DNA of 64,000 nucleotides from Streptococcus mitis (GCF_023109105.1 NZ_JALDTZ010000007.1:28447-92446); one strand, 5' to 3'. Positions 8,503 through 18,914 are shown, counted from the first letter of the stretch. Numbers and translations are program-made. Notes: generated from the sequence alone by a model not told the origin.

Positions 8503-9882
8503 TTAAAATCCATTATTATCGCTTAATTCCTTGAACCAGTGGCCTGATTTTTTCAAGCGACGTTCTTGTGTTCCTAAGTCAAGCTCGACCAAACCATAGC
8601 GGTTTTTATAGCTGTTGAGCCATGACCAGCAATCGATAAAGGTCCAAATCAAGTAGCCTTTACAGTTAGCACCATCTTCAATGGCACGATGAAGTTCACG
8701 AAGGTGACCTTTGACAAAGTCAATACGATAATCATCCTGAATCATACCATTCTCACGGAATTTATCTTCACCTTCAACGCCCATCCCATTCTCTGTCAAC
8801 ATCCACTCGATATTGCCATAGTTTTCCTTGATGTTTTGAGCGATATGATAGACCCCTTGCTCGTAGATTTCCCAACCACGGTGCGGATTGATCTTACGAC
8901 CAGGCATGATATAAGGTTCATAGAAATGCTCAGGCAGGAGCGGACTGTCAGGATGCTTAGCAAAACGTGGCGCCATGACACGCAAAGGCTGGTAGTAGTT
9001 GACTCCAAGGAAATCTACTGTGTGCTCACGAATAAGTTCCAACTCCTCAGCTGTAGAATCTGGGAGCAAATCATGCTCAGCTAAAATTTCCACCAATTCT
9101 TCTGGATAAGTTCCCAAGACAGATGGATCTAGGAAAGATTGAGCTTGAAATAGATCAGCAATGCGTGCAGCTTTGACATCCGCAGGATGCTGACTACGTG
9201 GATAAGCTGGTGTCAAGTTGAGGACAATTCCAATCTTAGAATCAGGCAAAACCTCATGGCAGGCTTTGACCGCAAGAGTGCTGGCTAGTTGTGTGTGGTA
9301 GGCAACCTTAACGGCAGCTTTAGCATCCACCTTATGAGGATAATGGGCATCATAGAAATAACCAAACTCTACAGGAACGATAGGCTCATTGAAGGTAATC
9401 CATTGGTCTACCAAGTCACCATAGGTCTCAAAACAGAAACGAGCATAGTCTTCGTAGGCCTTAATGGTCGCTTTGTTTTCCCAGCCATCGCCATCCTCTT
9501 GAAGGGCAAAAGGCAGGTCAAAGTGATAAAGATTTACTAAAAGGCGAATTCCCTTAGCCTTAATAGCCTCAAAGACCTGACGATAGAAAGCCACACCTTG
9601 AGGATTGACTTCTCCACGACCCTGTGGGAAAATACGAGACCACTGGATAGAAGTACGAAAGGCTGTGTGACCTGTTTCTAACAAAAGTTCGATATCTTTT
9701 TCCCAGTTTTCATAAAAGGTCGATGTTTTGTCTGGCCCAATCCCATTATAGTAGCGATTTGGTTCTACTTGAAACCAATAATCCCAGAGATTATCTCCCT
9801 TTCCGTCACCAGGCACTCGCCCTTCTGTCTGTGGCCCAGAAGTTGAGGAACCCCAGACAAAATCCTTTGGAAATTTTAGCAT
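8503..9882 (-). CDS. Glycoside hydrolase family 1, 6-phospho-beta-glucosidase-like
   Basis: A 459-residue cytosolic GH1 (beta/alpha)8 enzyme, expected to cleave beta-glucosides, probably after PTS import. The acid/base Glu166 is in TFNEP and the nucleophile Glu364 in TENGMG. Near the C-terminus the sequence SWLNSYKNRYG replaces the Glu-Trp pair of plain beta-glucosidases with Ser, as in 6-phospho enzymes. The usual phosphate-binding spacing Ser-x6-Lys-x-Tyr is altered, with Asn at the Lys position. There is no PTS gene beside it. It sits between a BOX repeat and glmS. I am sure of the family, less of the substrate. Confidence 0.88.
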   Translation of the reverse strand: MLKFPKDFVWGSSTSGPQTEGRVPGDGKGDNLWDYWFQVEPNRYYNGIGPDKTSTFYENWEKDIELLLETGHTAFRTSIQWSRIFPQGRGEVNPQGVAFYRQVFEAIKAKGIRLLVNLYHFDLPFALQEDGDGWENKATIKAYEDYARFCFETYGDLVDQWITFNEPIVPVEFGYFYDAHYPHKVDAKAAVKVAYHTQLASTLAVKACHEVLPDSKIGIVLNLTPAYPRSQHPADVKAARIADLFQAQSFLDPSVLGTYPEELVEILAEHDLLPDSTAEELELIREHTVDFLGVNYYQPLRVMAPRFAKHPDSPLLPEHFYEPYIMPGRKINPHRGWEIYEQGVYHIAQNIKENYGNIEWMLTENGMGVEGEDKFRENGMIQDDYRIDFVKGHLRELHRAIEDGANCKGYLIWTFIDCWSWLNSYKNRYGLVELDLGTQERRLKKSGHWFKELSDNNGF

Positions 9883-9899
9883 AGCTCTACCTCTTTATT

Positions 9900-10060
9900 T
9901 ATACTCATCGAAATTCTCTTCAAACCACGTCAGCTTCCATCTGCAACCTCAAAACAGTATTTTGAGCTGACTTCGTCAGTTCTATCCACAACCTCAAAAC
10001 GGTGTTTTGAGCAACCTTCGGCTAGCTTCCTAGTCTGCTCTTTGATTTTCATTGAGTATT
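9900..10060 (-). repeat. BOX element with two boxB units
   Basis: On the minus strand boxA (TACTCAATGAAAATCAAAG) is followed by a complete boxB (CTCAAAACACCGTTTTGAGG and the CTGACGAAGTCAG stem), a second partial boxB, then boxC. It lies directly upstream of the GH1 ribosome site, so it is probably transcribed into that leader or includes its promoter region. Confidence 0.9.
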
Positions 10061-10089
10061 ACTCTTTTTATCTTTATTTTATCTCATTA

Positions 10090-10138
10090 TAGAGAAAAAA
10101 CAAGGCAAAAACTAGTTACATTTTTGTCTTGTTTTTCT
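10090..10138 (-). terminator. proS operon terminator
   Basis: On the minus strand AAACAAGACAAAAA pairs with TTTTTGCCTTGTTTT and ends in a T run, shortly after the proS stop. It closes the uppS-cdsA-rseP-proS operon. Confidence 0.75.
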
Positions 10139-10152
10139 TCTGATTATAGATT

Positions 10153-12018
<1,866 letters not shown>

Positions 12019-13278
12019 TTATCTAAAAAAGAGTCGCATAATGTCATTCCAGGTCACAGCAATCATCAAGACAACCATGATGACCACTCCGGCCAAGGTG
12101 ACATAGGTTTCAATTTCTTGTTTCAATGGTTTGCGGCGGATGGCTTCTAGGATATTGAGCACAATCTTACCACCATCCAGGGCTGGAATTGGAATAAGAT
12201 TAAAAATCCCGATATTGATGGAAATCATTGCCAAGAAGTACAAGACATTCTCAATTCCATTTTTAGCAGCATCACTACTTGCCTTAAAGATGGCAACAGG
12301 TCCACCTAGCTTGTTCAAATCCGGTTGGAAAATCAGATTTTTCAGAGCTGATAGAATTCGTAGGGCCGAGTCAGCAGCAGTTGTAAAACCACCTACAAAC
12401 ATGGATAGAAAATCTGACTTAATCCCCGGTTGAACACCTAGAAGATATCGACCTTGATTTTCTTCAGGAGTAACAGTGACTTGTTTTTCACTCCCCTTTT
12501 CAGAAATAGTCACATCCAAGGTCGGGGCCGTCTTATCTTTAGTTTCTGCTTCTACAGCCTGGATCAAGCTTTCCCAGTTACTAATCTCATGTGAGCCAAT
12601 CTTGGTAATCTGAGCCGTTTCTGGCACTCCCACCTTAGCCAAAGCCCCTTGGGGCATGACATGGAACTGATTGGTATCAACATCTCTGACACCACCCTGC
12701 ATAAAGATTAAAATCCAAAAAACAACGACACCTAAGATAAAGTTATTCATAGGGCCTGCAAAGTTGGTAATCAGTTTTCCCCAGATAGTCGCATTTTGAT
12801 ATTGAACATCTAAAGGAGCAATCCGAACCTCAGTTCCATCTGCTTCCACAACCGTTGCATCGTGATCCACTGCAAATGTTTTTTCTTCTTCCAGAACCAA
12901 GCCCTTAATAAAGAGCTTATCTTCAAAATCAAACTGGGTCACCTGCATAGGGAGGGCCGTTTGATCTAATTTTTTACCGGAAAGATTGATACGTTTAACC
13001 TTACCATCATCAGCAAGAGTCAAACTGACAGGAGTTCCTGTCTTGATTTCAGTCGTATCATCACCCCAACCGGCCATACGGACATAGCCACCCAGAGGCA
13101 AGATTCGAATGGTATAGGCCGTCCCGTCCTTGCCAATGTGAGCAAAGATTTTGGGTCCCATACCGATGGCAAATTCACGCACTAGAATTCCTGATTTCTT
13201 GGCAAAGTAGAAGTGACCGAACTCGTGCACCACCACAATAATCCCAAAAACCAGAATAAAGGTTAAAATTCCGAGCAT
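12019..13278 (-). CDS. rseP: Site-2 membrane metalloprotease RseP/Eep
   Basis: A 419-residue intramembrane zinc protease (M50). The HEFGH zinc motif is at residues 18-22 in the first membrane helix. The third ligand motif [11 protein letters not shown] lies near the C-terminus, followed by a final membrane span. A PDZ-like region occupies about 190-280. In streptococci and enterococci this enzyme (Eep) trims signal peptides, including those that give rise to short pheromones. It lies between cdsA and proS, a conserved gene order. Start ATG at 13278 has a good GGAGG upstream. Confidence 0.94.
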   Translation of the reverse strand: MLGILTFILVFGIIVVVHEFGHFYFAKKSGILVREFAIGMGPKIFAHIGKDGTAYTIRILPLGGYVRMAGWGDDTTEIKTGTPVSLTLADDGKVKRINLSGKKLDQTALPMQVTQFDFEDKLFIKGLVLEEEKTFAVDHDATVVEADGTEVRIAPLDVQYQNATIWGKLITNFAGPMNNFILGVVVFWILIFMQGGVRDVDTNQFHVMPQGALAKVGVPETAQITKIGSHEISNWESLIQAVEAETKDKTAPTLDVTISEKGSEKQVTVTPEENQGRYLLGVQPGIKSDFLSMFVGGFTTAADSALRILSALKNLIFQPDLNKLGGPVAIFKASSDAAKNGIENVLYFLAMISINIGIFNLIPIPALDGGKIVLNILEAIRRKPLKQEIETYVTLAGVVIMVVLMIAVTWNDIMRLFFR

Positions 13279-13299
13279 AGTATTTCCTCCGTCTTTTGA

Positions 13300-14103
13300 T
13301 TAAAAAAGTCCAAATAAGTGCATGATTGGAAATACAAGCAACATACTATCGAAACGATCCAAAACACCACCATGTCCAGGGATAAATTTCCCAGAATCCT
13401 TGACACCAAAGTGACGCTTGATCGAACTTTCTAGTAAATCACCAAATTGTCCAGCAATGCTAAAGAAAATAGCAAAGACCGACATCTTGTAAATTCCATA
13501 CGGAAGAGCAACTGTTCTGTCAAACATCATAAAGATGATGGTTACTAAAATAGCGCCTAAAATACCACCCAAGGCACCCTCAAAGGTTTTATTTGGAGAA
13601 ACCGTTGGAGCCAGTTTCCGTTTCCCAAAGTTCATCCCAGCAAGATAGGCACCACTGTCGGTAGCCCAGACGATACACAAGGCCAATAGAGCCTTATCTA
13701 AACCTGCAACGCGAGCATCTAGTAAAGCATTAAATCCAAAGCCTACATAGAAACTCATAGCAAGAGGGAAAACAGCGTCCTCAATCGTATAAGACTTACT
13801 AAAAACGGTCGTTCCTAACATGATTGAAATCAAAACACTATAGGCAACCACATTCCCATCAACTGGTAAAAAAGTCAGATAATTCTCCAAGGGAATGGTC
13901 AAAGCAAAGGTTGCAAAGAGGGTTAAGAGGCCCTCCATCGTCATGGTCTCTAGACCTCTCATCTTCAAAAGTTCATGCATGGCTAGCATGGCTATGATTC
14001 CAATTGCTATCTGAAGCAAGAGTCCCCCAATCATTAAAATTGGTAGGAAAATAGCCAGGGCAATCCCTGCAAACAAGGCTCTTTTCTGTAAATCCTGTGT
14101 CAT
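13300..14103 (-). CDS. cdsA: Phosphatidate cytidylyltransferase
   Basis: Makes CDP-diacylglycerol from phosphatidic acid and CTP at the membrane, the branch point to phosphatidylglycerol and cardiolipin. The 267 residues contain about eight membrane helices and the CDS signature SIKRHFGVKDSGKFIPGHGG near the C-terminus, with its conserved Lys-Asp and His-Gly-Gly. It follows uppS by eight bases and precedes rseP by 21, consistent with one transcript. Confidence 0.95.
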   Translation of the reverse strand: MTQDLQKRALFAGIALAIFLPILMIGGLLLQIAIGIIAMLAMHELLKMRGLETMTMEGLLTLFATFALTIPLENYLTFLPVDGNVVAYSVLISIMLGTTVFSKSYTIEDAVFPLAMSFYVGFGFNALLDARVAGLDKALLALCIVWATDSGAYLAGMNFGKRKLAPTVSPNKTFEGALGGILGAILVTIIFMMFDRTVALPYGIYKMSVFAIFFSIAGQFGDLLESSIKRHFGVKDSGKFIPGHGGVLDRFDSMLLVFPIMHLFGLF

Positions 14104-14111
14104 ATTTCCTC

Positions 14112-14870
14112 CTAAACTCCTCCAAATCGGCGATGACGACGATTGTAGGCAAGAATGGCTTCCTGCAAGGCCGCCTCGTCAAAATCAGGCCACAAGGTGT
14201 CCGTAAAATAGAGCTCACTATAGGCTCCCTGCCATGGAAGGAAATTGCTCAAACGCAATTCTCCACTAGTACGGATAATCAAGTCTGGGTCTCGTAACTC
14301 CTTAGGCAAATGCTGGGTGAAGAGATAGTTGCCAATCAATTCCTCTGTGATGTCACCTGGGTTGATTTTGGCATCTAACACATCCTGAGAAATCAACTTA
14401 AGAGCCTGTGTGATTTCAGCACGTCCACCATAGTTGAGGGCAAAATTCAGAATTAATCCTGTGTTGTTCTTAGTCAATTCCTCAGCCTTGGTTAAAGCAT
14501 CAAAAGTCTGCTTAGGCAGGCGGTCTGTCTCCCCAATCATTTGAATCTTAACATTATTCGCATGCAATTCTGGGACATAATTATCATAAAACTCTACTGG
14601 CAAGTTCATGATAAACTTGACTTCCTGATCTGGACGGGTCCAATTTTCCGTAGAAAAAGCATAAACTGTAATCACCTTGACGCCTAGTTTGTTGGCTGCC
14701 TTGGTCACAGTTTGCAATGCTTCCATGCCCGCCTTGTGCCCAAAAACCCGCGGTTGCATACGTTTTTTAGCCCAACGGCCATTCCCATCCATGATGATGC
14801 CGATATGAGCAGGAACCTGTGTCGGAACCTCTACTTCCACAGCCTTATCTTTCTTAAAAAATCCAAACAT
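14112..14870 (-). CDS. uppS: Undecaprenyl diphosphate synthase
   Basis: A cis-prenyltransferase that extends farnesyl diphosphate to C55-PP, the lipid carrier for peptidoglycan and capsule. HIGIIMDGNGRWAKKR holds the catalytic Asp, and the C-terminal block RTSGELRLSNFLPWQ is intact. I chose ATG 14870 (MFGFFKK, 252 residues) because TAGGA lies eight bases upstream; the open frame extends to a TTG at 14888 that overlaps this ribosome site. It is the first gene of the lipid/protease/proS operon. Confidence 0.95.
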   Translation of the reverse strand: MFGFFKKDKAVEVEVPTQVPAHIGIIMDGNGRWAKKRMQPRVFGHKAGMEALQTVTKAANKLGVKVITVYAFSTENWTRPDQEVKFIMNLPVEFYDNYVPELHANNVKIQMIGETDRLPKQTFDALTKAEELTKNNTGLILNFALNYGGRAEITQALKLISQDVLDAKINPGDITEELIGNYLFTQHLPKELRDPDLIIRTSGELRLSNFLPWQGAYSELYFTDTLWPDFDEAALQEAILAYNRRHRRFGGV

Positions 14871-14971
14871 GATCTTATTCCTATTCAAAAATCTATCGTT
14901 TCATTATACCATATTTCCCCATTTTCTTCTATCACTAAGCTATTTATTCTCAGGCACAAAGCCCATTTTTC

Positions 14972-15066
14972 AAAAAAATAAGCCGCCTGATTAGGCGACT
15001 TAATTTTTATAGGGAGATTATTATGAAAAAGTTTTAGGAGTTTAAGTTAAGGTCTTCTTAACTTAT
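14972..15066 (-). ncRNA. CiaR-dependent small RNA (csRNA family), copy 1
   Basis: The transcript should begin about seven bases after TATACT (15073-15078) and end at the hairpin AGTCGCC/GGCGGCT followed by a T run near 14972, giving about 95 nt. The RNA contains CTCCTAAAACTTTTTCATAA, complementary to streptococcal ribosome sites and start codons, as in the pneumococcal csRNAs. A CiaR direct repeat lies upstream. The terminator loop region resembles the other two copies at 17.4 and 17.7 kb. I cannot assign which ccn gene it is. Confidence 0.88.
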
Positions 15067-15072
15067 GAGATA

Positions 15073-15105
15073 AGTATACAACTCCTAACTTAAAGTTTCC
15101 TTAAG
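15073..15105 (-). promoter_or_regulatory. CiaR box and -10 for csRNA copy 1
   Basis: CTTAAG-N5-TTTAAG at 15089-15105 on the minus strand, then 10 bp, then TATACT. This fits the CiaR pattern NTTAAG-N5-TTTAAG placed as an activator site in lieu of a -35. The box overlaps the last codons and stop of the upstream nucleotidyltransferase-like gene. Confidence 0.88.
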
Positions 15106-15664
15106 TTAGTTTAAATGTGAGATTTTTCCATTTTTTTTGCCAATTTTTCTTGGATAAACGCTTTTGATAGAGCTTCATTCGGTCTTCATTTTCTAAGAAA
15201 TGAGGAGTTGGGGAAACTTGAAACTTTATAATATCCTCCAAACCATGAGGGGCAAAGAGCTCTAATGTGGATTCTTCATTCAAGCGTAGTCCAACAGCCG
15301 TACACTGTTCTGGATACTTACTCATAGCTTCACGAGAACTAGTATATGGAGCCGTATAAGGACTATGCTGATGCATATAGACTTGATTTTTCAACTCCCA
15401 CTGATACTGGGGGAAGTCCTCTCTCAACTTGTTTTCTATTGCCAGCGTTTCTTCATAACTCACCTCTAGGTCAAAGAAAATCACATCCACATCCGTTTCA
15501 CGGTCAAAAGCTGGTTTATCTGACAAGAGATTCCAGATAAAATTTCTGACAGAACCTGCTGCCAACCACGAATCTTTCAGACCAAGGTTTCGGATGATCG
15601 TCAGAATAGCCATCATATCCGGATTTTCTCTAAAAGCCTCTAGAATTTCTTGCTCATTTTTCAT
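15101..15664 (-). CDS. Nucleotidyltransferase family protein (NTP_transf_6/DUF925)
   Basis: A protein of about 187 residues with [11 protein letters not shown] followed by [12 protein letters not shown], the glycine-serine and acidic pattern of nucleotidyltransferase-fold proteins of the DUF925 group. Its substrate is unknown. It overlaps the 3' end of ruvB and is probably co-transcribed. The start at 15664 (MKNEQ) has AGG at 11 bases; an in-frame ATG nine bases earlier (15673) is possible. The 3' end carries the CiaR box of csRNA copy 1, so coding and regulatory use overlap. Confidence 0.75.
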   Translation of the reverse strand: MKNEQEILEAFRENPDMMAILTIIRNLGLKDSWLAAGSVRNFIWNLLSDKPAFDRETDVDVIFFDLEVSYEETLAIENKLREDFPQYQWELKNQVYMHQHSPYTAPYTSSREAMSKYPEQCTAVGLRLNEESTLELFAPHGLEDIIKFQVSPTPHFLENEDRMKLYQKRLSKKNWQKKWKNLTFKLT

Positions 15665-16652
15665 TGTATTCATAACCTAAGTGCTCATACGCCTTAGCAG
15701 TCGCCACCCGTCCAGAACGTGTCCGCATGATAAAACCTTTTTGAATCAAGTAAGGCTCATACATGTCTTCAACTGTCTCACGCTCCTCTGCTATGTTAAC
15801 AGAAAGAGTTCCTAGACCAACAGGACCACCACCGTACATCTCAATCATGGTCCGAAGGATTTTTTGGTCCACATAGTCCAAACCTTCATGGTCAACATCC
15901 AGCATGGTCAAAGCCTTATCGGTAATAAGATCATCGATAGTCCCATTCCCCATAATCTGGGCAAAATCGCGCACACGCTTAAGGAGACGATTGGCAATAC
16001 GAGGGGTTCCACGACTACGTAAGGCCAGCTCAGCAGCGGCCTCGTGAGTGATTTCCATCTCAAAAATATCTGCCGTCCGCTCGACAATTTCTGTCAAGTC
16101 AGCATGGGCATAATACTCCATATGACCAGTAATCCCAAAACGTGCTCGTAGCGGATTTGATAGCATGCCAGCTCGTGTCGTCGCACCAATCAATGTAAAT
16201 GGTGGCAATTCCAAATGAACACTGCGACTACCTTCACCAGCCCCAATCATGATATCAATGTAGAAGTCCTCCATGGCACTGTAAAGCACCTCTTCCACTG
16301 ACATGGGCAAACGATGAATCTCATCAATAAAAAGGACATCCCCAGGCTCTAATTCATTCAAAATCGCTACCAAGTCACCAGCTTTTTCAATGACAGGACC
16401 AGACGTTTGCTTGAGATTTACACCCAGTTCATTGGCAATAACAAAAGCCATAGTTGTTTTCCCCAAACCTGGAGGTCCAAATAAGAGGACATGATCCAGC
16501 GCTTCATCTCGCATTTTGGCAGCTTCGATAAAGATTTGGAGCTGGTCCTTGACCTTGTCCTGTCCAATGTATTCACGTAAATACTGAGGACGAAGCGTGC
16601 GTTCTACTAACTCCTCATCACCCATGATTTCATTATCTAAAATTCTACTCAT
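15654..16652 (-). CDS. ruvB: Holliday junction branch migration ATPase
   Basis: The motor of the RuvAB complex that moves Holliday junctions during recombination and fork repair. The 332 residues contain Walker [10 protein letters not shown], Walker [10 protein letters not shown], sensor 1 GATTRAG, an RARFG arginine finger and the C-terminal winged helix with [17 protein letters not shown]. RuvA is not next to it, as usual in streptococci. It overlaps the following nucleotidyltransferase-like gene. Confidence 0.97.
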   Translation of the reverse strand: MSRILDNEIMGDEELVERTLRPQYLREYIGQDKVKDQLQIFIEAAKMRDEALDHVLLFGPPGLGKTTMAFVIANELGVNLKQTSGPVIEKAGDLVAILNELEPGDVLFIDEIHRLPMSVEEVLYSAMEDFYIDIMIGAGEGSRSVHLELPPFTLIGATTRAGMLSNPLRARFGITGHMEYYAHADLTEIVERTADIFEMEITHEAAAELALRSRGTPRIANRLLKRVRDFAQIMGNGTIDDLITDKALTMLDVDHEGLDYVDQKILRTMIEMYGGGPVGLGTLSVNIAEERETVEDMYEPYLIQKGFIMRTRSGRVATAKAYEHLGYEYNEK

Positions 16653-16682
16653 GTTTCTATTATAGCAAAAATCCAGCCCACA

Positions 16683-16712
16683 AACAAAAAAACCACCTGA
16701 TTAGGTGCCTCC
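16683..16712 (-). terminator. csRNA-like terminator upstream of ruvB
   Basis: On the minus strand GGCACCTAATCAGGTGG is followed by seven T. It closely resembles the csRNA terminators nearby and would stop any leftward transcript before ruvB. Confidence 0.65.
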
Positions 16713-16732
16713 CGAGTTTAGCACTTATGTGG

Positions 16733-16780
16733 TATCATATTCTACGGCACTTCTACACCGCCTACGAAAGGAGGTGAGAT
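16733..16780 (+). promoter_or_regulatory. fst promoter and structured leader
   Basis: An extended -10, TGG-TATCAT, ends at 16738; the -35 is weak. The leader contains CACC/GGTG pairing that would fold around the ribosome site AAAGGAGGTGA (about 16767-16777), as in known Fst mRNAs where a 5' stem-loop delays translation. Confidence 0.55.
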
Positions 16781-16785
16781 AGCCC

Positions 16786-16878
16786 ATGATAGAATTAGTA
16801 CTCAAAACTATCATCGGACCAATTGTGGTCGGTGTCGTTCTTCGCTTAGTCGATAAATGGCTAAACAAGGACAAATAG
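16786..16878 (+). CDS. fst: Type I toxin of the Fst family
   Basis: A 30-residue hydrophobic peptide, starting MIELVLKTIIGPIVVG and ending VDKWLNKDK. It has the Fst/Ldr layout: one membrane span with a central Gly-Pro and Val-Val-Gly, and a charged C-terminus with Trp. Fst toxins insert in the membrane from inside and halt division. A strong ribosome site is eight bases upstream. The gene converges on an antisense RNA with a shared bidirectional terminator, the par-type layout first described on enterococcal plasmid pAD1. It is chromosomal here, between ruvB and the csRNAs. Confidence 0.88.
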   Translation: MIELVLKTIIGPIVVGVVLRLVDKWLNKDK

Positions 16879-16883
16879 TGTCA

Positions 16884-16958
16884 AAAAAGACCCCAAGCTT
16901 ATCTGGTCGTGAGCTTGGGGTCTTTTCTAGCCCATGATATAGAACTAGTACTCAATTC
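16884..16958 (-). ncRNA. Antitoxin RNA II of the Fst system
   Basis: A consensus promoter on the minus strand (TTGACA 16988-16993, 17 bp, GATAAT 16965-16970) would start an RNA near 16958 that ends at the shared hairpin at about 16885, giving roughly 75 nt. Its 5' part is the complement of a repeat (16928-16955) that is copied at the fst ribosome/start region (16780-16805). The RNA can therefore pair with the toxin start in trans, besides pairing at the terminator. This matches the par RNA II design. Confidence 0.82.
16885..16927. terminator. Bidirectional terminator of the fst/RNA II pair
   Basis: AGACCCCAAGCT pairs with AGCTTGGGGTCT around a 12-nt loop, with an A run on the left and TTTT on the right, so it ends both convergent transcripts. 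Confidence 0.88.
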
Positions 16959-16964
16959 CATTTC

Positions 16965-16993
16965 ATTATCCCACAGTTCACAAATTTTGTCAA
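16965..16993 (-). promoter_or_regulatory. RNA II promoter
   Basis: TTGACA, 17 bp, GATAAT: much stronger than the opposing fst promoter, as expected for an antitoxin RNA that must be in excess. Confidence 0.8.
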
Positions 16994-17352
16994 AGGTTTA
17001 CATCTTCTTTAATCGCTGTACAACAAGGCTTTCAAGATTAGGAAAACGTTAGGGATTCTATCAATTTCATAGAAATTTCGATTTCGTAAACGAAGAGACA
17101 ATCTTACATGTCACTTCTCATTTATTACGTCACTACTAGACAAGCAAAATCATTATTACAGTAGTTCCAGTCCTTCAATTAACAGTCACCTACAATCAAA
17201 TTAAGGTTGAATTCACTTAAATAACAACAAAACTATTTCTTAGTCATATTTGCTAAACAAGTCCCCGCCAATTCCCCAACCAAAATCCGAAAATACCTGA
17301 AAATATCGGAAAATGATTTTTATAACAGTCCCCAAAATCCTGAAATAGAGCC

Positions 17353-17449
17353 AAAAAACTCCACCTGATTGGGTGGAGTTAAGGGAGATTATTATGAAAA
17401 AGAAAAGTTTAGGATTTCATTAAATAAAGTTAGGAGGTCTTTATTTAAT
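17353..17449 (-). ncRNA. CiaR-dependent small RNA (csRNA family), copy 2
   Basis: The RNA should start near 17449, after TATTAT (17456-17461), and end at the stem ACTCCACC/GGTGGAGT with a T run at about 17353. It carries ACCTCCTAACTTTATTTAATG, complementary to ribosome sites and starts, and shares long identical stretches with copy 3. The CiaR repeat is at 17472-17488. Confidence 0.9.
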
Positions 17450-17455
17450 AAAGAT

Positions 17456-17488
17456 ATAATACAAGACAAAGCTTAAAACTAACTTAAC
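17456..17488 (-). promoter_or_regulatory. CiaR box and -10 for csRNA copy 2
   Basis: GTTAAG-N5-TTTAAG (17472-17488, minus strand), 10 bp, then TATTAT, the same geometry as at the other two csRNA genes. Confidence 0.88.
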
Positions 17489-17509
17489 TTTTCTCATATT
17501 TTACTATTT

Positions 17510-17610
17510 TATACTCAATGAAAATCAAAGAACAAACTAGGAAACTAGCCGCAGGCTGTACTTGAGTACGGCAAGGTGACGTGATTTGAATTTGATTTTC
17601 AAAGAGTATT
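17510..17610 (+). repeat. BOX element, A-C type, between two csRNA genes
   Basis: Begins TATACTCAATGAAAATCAAAG and ends with a boxC ending AAAGAGTAT; boxB is absent. It separates csRNA copies 2 and 3, which otherwise are near duplicates. Confidence 0.9.
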
Positions 17611-17642
17611 ACAAAAAAATTCTATCACCATCACCTAACCAC

Positions 17643-17737
17643 AAAAAAGCCACCTGATTGGGTGACTTCATTAGGAGATTATGATGAAAAAAAGTTTTAG
17701 GATTTCATTAAATAAAGTTAGGAGGTCTTTATTTAAT
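17643..17737 (-). ncRNA. CiaR-dependent small RNA (csRNA family), copy 3
   Basis: Predicted start near 17737 after TATTAT (17744-17749); the end is the stem AGTCACC/GGTGGCT plus a T run at about 17643. The interior ACCTCCTAACTTTATTTAATG block is shared with copy 2. The CiaR repeat lies at 17760-17776, just after the stop of the GNAT gene. Confidence 0.9.
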
Positions 17738-17743
17738 GACTAT

Positions 17744-17776
17744 ATAATACTAGACTAGCCTTAAACTTTGCTTAAG
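17744..17776 (-). promoter_or_regulatory. CiaR box and -10 for csRNA copy 3
   Basis: CTTAAG-N5-TTTAAG (17760-17776, minus strand), 10 bp, then TATTAT. Confidence 0.88.
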
Positions 17777-17790
17777 AAAAATAAGTTTTG

Positions 17791-18207
17791 TTATTTTTCT
17801 CTGTTTATCCAAGTCATTCCTATACAATTATAAGTGAATAAGATTTCAAAGCCCATAGAACGATAGAATTCCAAGGTTCGTTCTGTCTGTTCTGTCACCA
17901 GCTGGACTTGATAGGCATCTTTGTAATCCTCTAAAGCCTCTTTCATCAAGGCACTACCTATCCCTTGACGCTGATAGATTGGTAAAACGATTAAATCCTG
18001 AACCAGTACTGATGAAAATCCATCTCCAACCAAACGAATCAAGCCCACCACAGCATCGCCATCAAGTGCCACATAAATCGCTAATGAATGAGATAAGGCC
18101 TGCTCCAGCATCTCTGGTTGATGGGTATAATTTGTCCAACCGGCAGCCTGATAGAGATGCAAAACGTCCTCTAGTTTGACGATTTCTTGCTTTCTAATAG
18201 TGATCAT
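17791..18207 (-). CDS. GNAT family N-acetyltransferase (138 residues)
   Basis: A single-domain GNAT acetyltransferase. The acetyl-CoA site is QRQGIGSALMKEAL near residue 80, preceded by the strand VQDLIVLP. The C-terminal EFYRSMGFE is the usual GNAT beta-bulge region. The acceptor is unknown. It begins 12 bp after the stop of the upstream acetyltransferase, so the two form an operon. csRNA copy 3 starts just beyond its stop. Confidence 0.85.
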   Translation of the reverse strand: MITIRKQEIVKLEDVLHLYQAAGWTNYTHQPEMLEQALSHSLAIYVALDGDAVVGLIRLVGDGFSSVLVQDLIVLPIYQRQGIGSALMKEALEDYKDAYQVQLVTEQTERTLEFYRSMGFEILFTYNCIGMTWINREK

Positions 18208-18218
18208 GTCAACACCTC

Positions 18219-18914
18219 TTAAAGCTCTCTCAAGCTCTTGTACTGCTGTCCATTTTTATCAAAATTTTCAGGACGCAACCATGTTTCCAAACGAGCTTTG
18301 ACTTTGGGCCAGTCCTTATCAATCATAGACAGCCAATCCGTATCCCTCGTACGCCTCTTATAAACCACTGCCTGACGGAAGGTTCCTTCATAGACAAATC
18401 CCAAACGCTCCGCAGCTCGTCTTGATGGCAGGTTAAGAGCATCGCATTTCCACTCATAGCGACGATAGTTAAGCTCTTCAAAGACATAGCAAGCCAAGAG
18501 ATACTGGGCTTCTGTTCCTATCCGTGTCCCCCTGAGCTCTGGAGAAAAAGTGACAGCTCCCACTTCTATTACTCGGTTATTCTGGTCAATACGCATGAGA
18601 GAAAAAGTTCCCAAAGCCTTACCAGTTGCCTTGTCTATGATTGCATAGTAAAAACGGTCCTTACGAGCCAACATCTGATTTAAAAGGCTGACCAGTTCCT
18701 CCATGTCTGCTACTGGTCCCTGAAAGAGGTAGGTCCACATCTCCCGAGGCGTATCAGGGCCATAAACAGCTAATAAATCCTCCGCATGCTTTTCCACCGA
18801 AAGAGCCTCTATCTTAGCATAACGCCCTTCTAAGAAATCAATAGAAGGCAGTTCACCTGGTGTATAACCTTCCATTGACTCACCAATCATCTGACCATAT
18901 TCGTTTACTGGCAT
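18219..18914 (-). CDS. GNAT family acetyltransferase, RimJ/RimL-like
   Basis: A 231-residue GNAT protein of the RimJ/RimL (acetyltransf_3) group. Marks are GTFSLMRID, the pyrophosphate-binding LRGTRIGTEAQYLL and LNLPSRRAAERLGFVYEGTFR, typical of enzymes that acetylate N-termini or small amines. The substrate is unknown. It heads a two-gene unit with the smaller GNAT gene. In pneumococcus, as I recall, paired acetyltransferase genes also lie near ruvB; the leftward neighbour there is leuS, which is absent here. Confidence 0.85.
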   Translation of the reverse strand: MPVNEYGQMIGESMEGYTPGELPSIDFLEGRYAKIEALSVEKHAEDLLAVYGPDTPREMWTYLFQGPVADMEELVSLLNQMLARKDRFYYAIIDKATGKALGTFSLMRIDQNNRVIEVGAVTFSPELRGTRIGTEAQYLLACYVFEELNYRRYEWKCDALNLPSRRAAERLGFVYEGTFRQAVVYKRRTRDTDWLSMIDKDWPKVKARLETWLRPENFDKNGQQYKSLREL

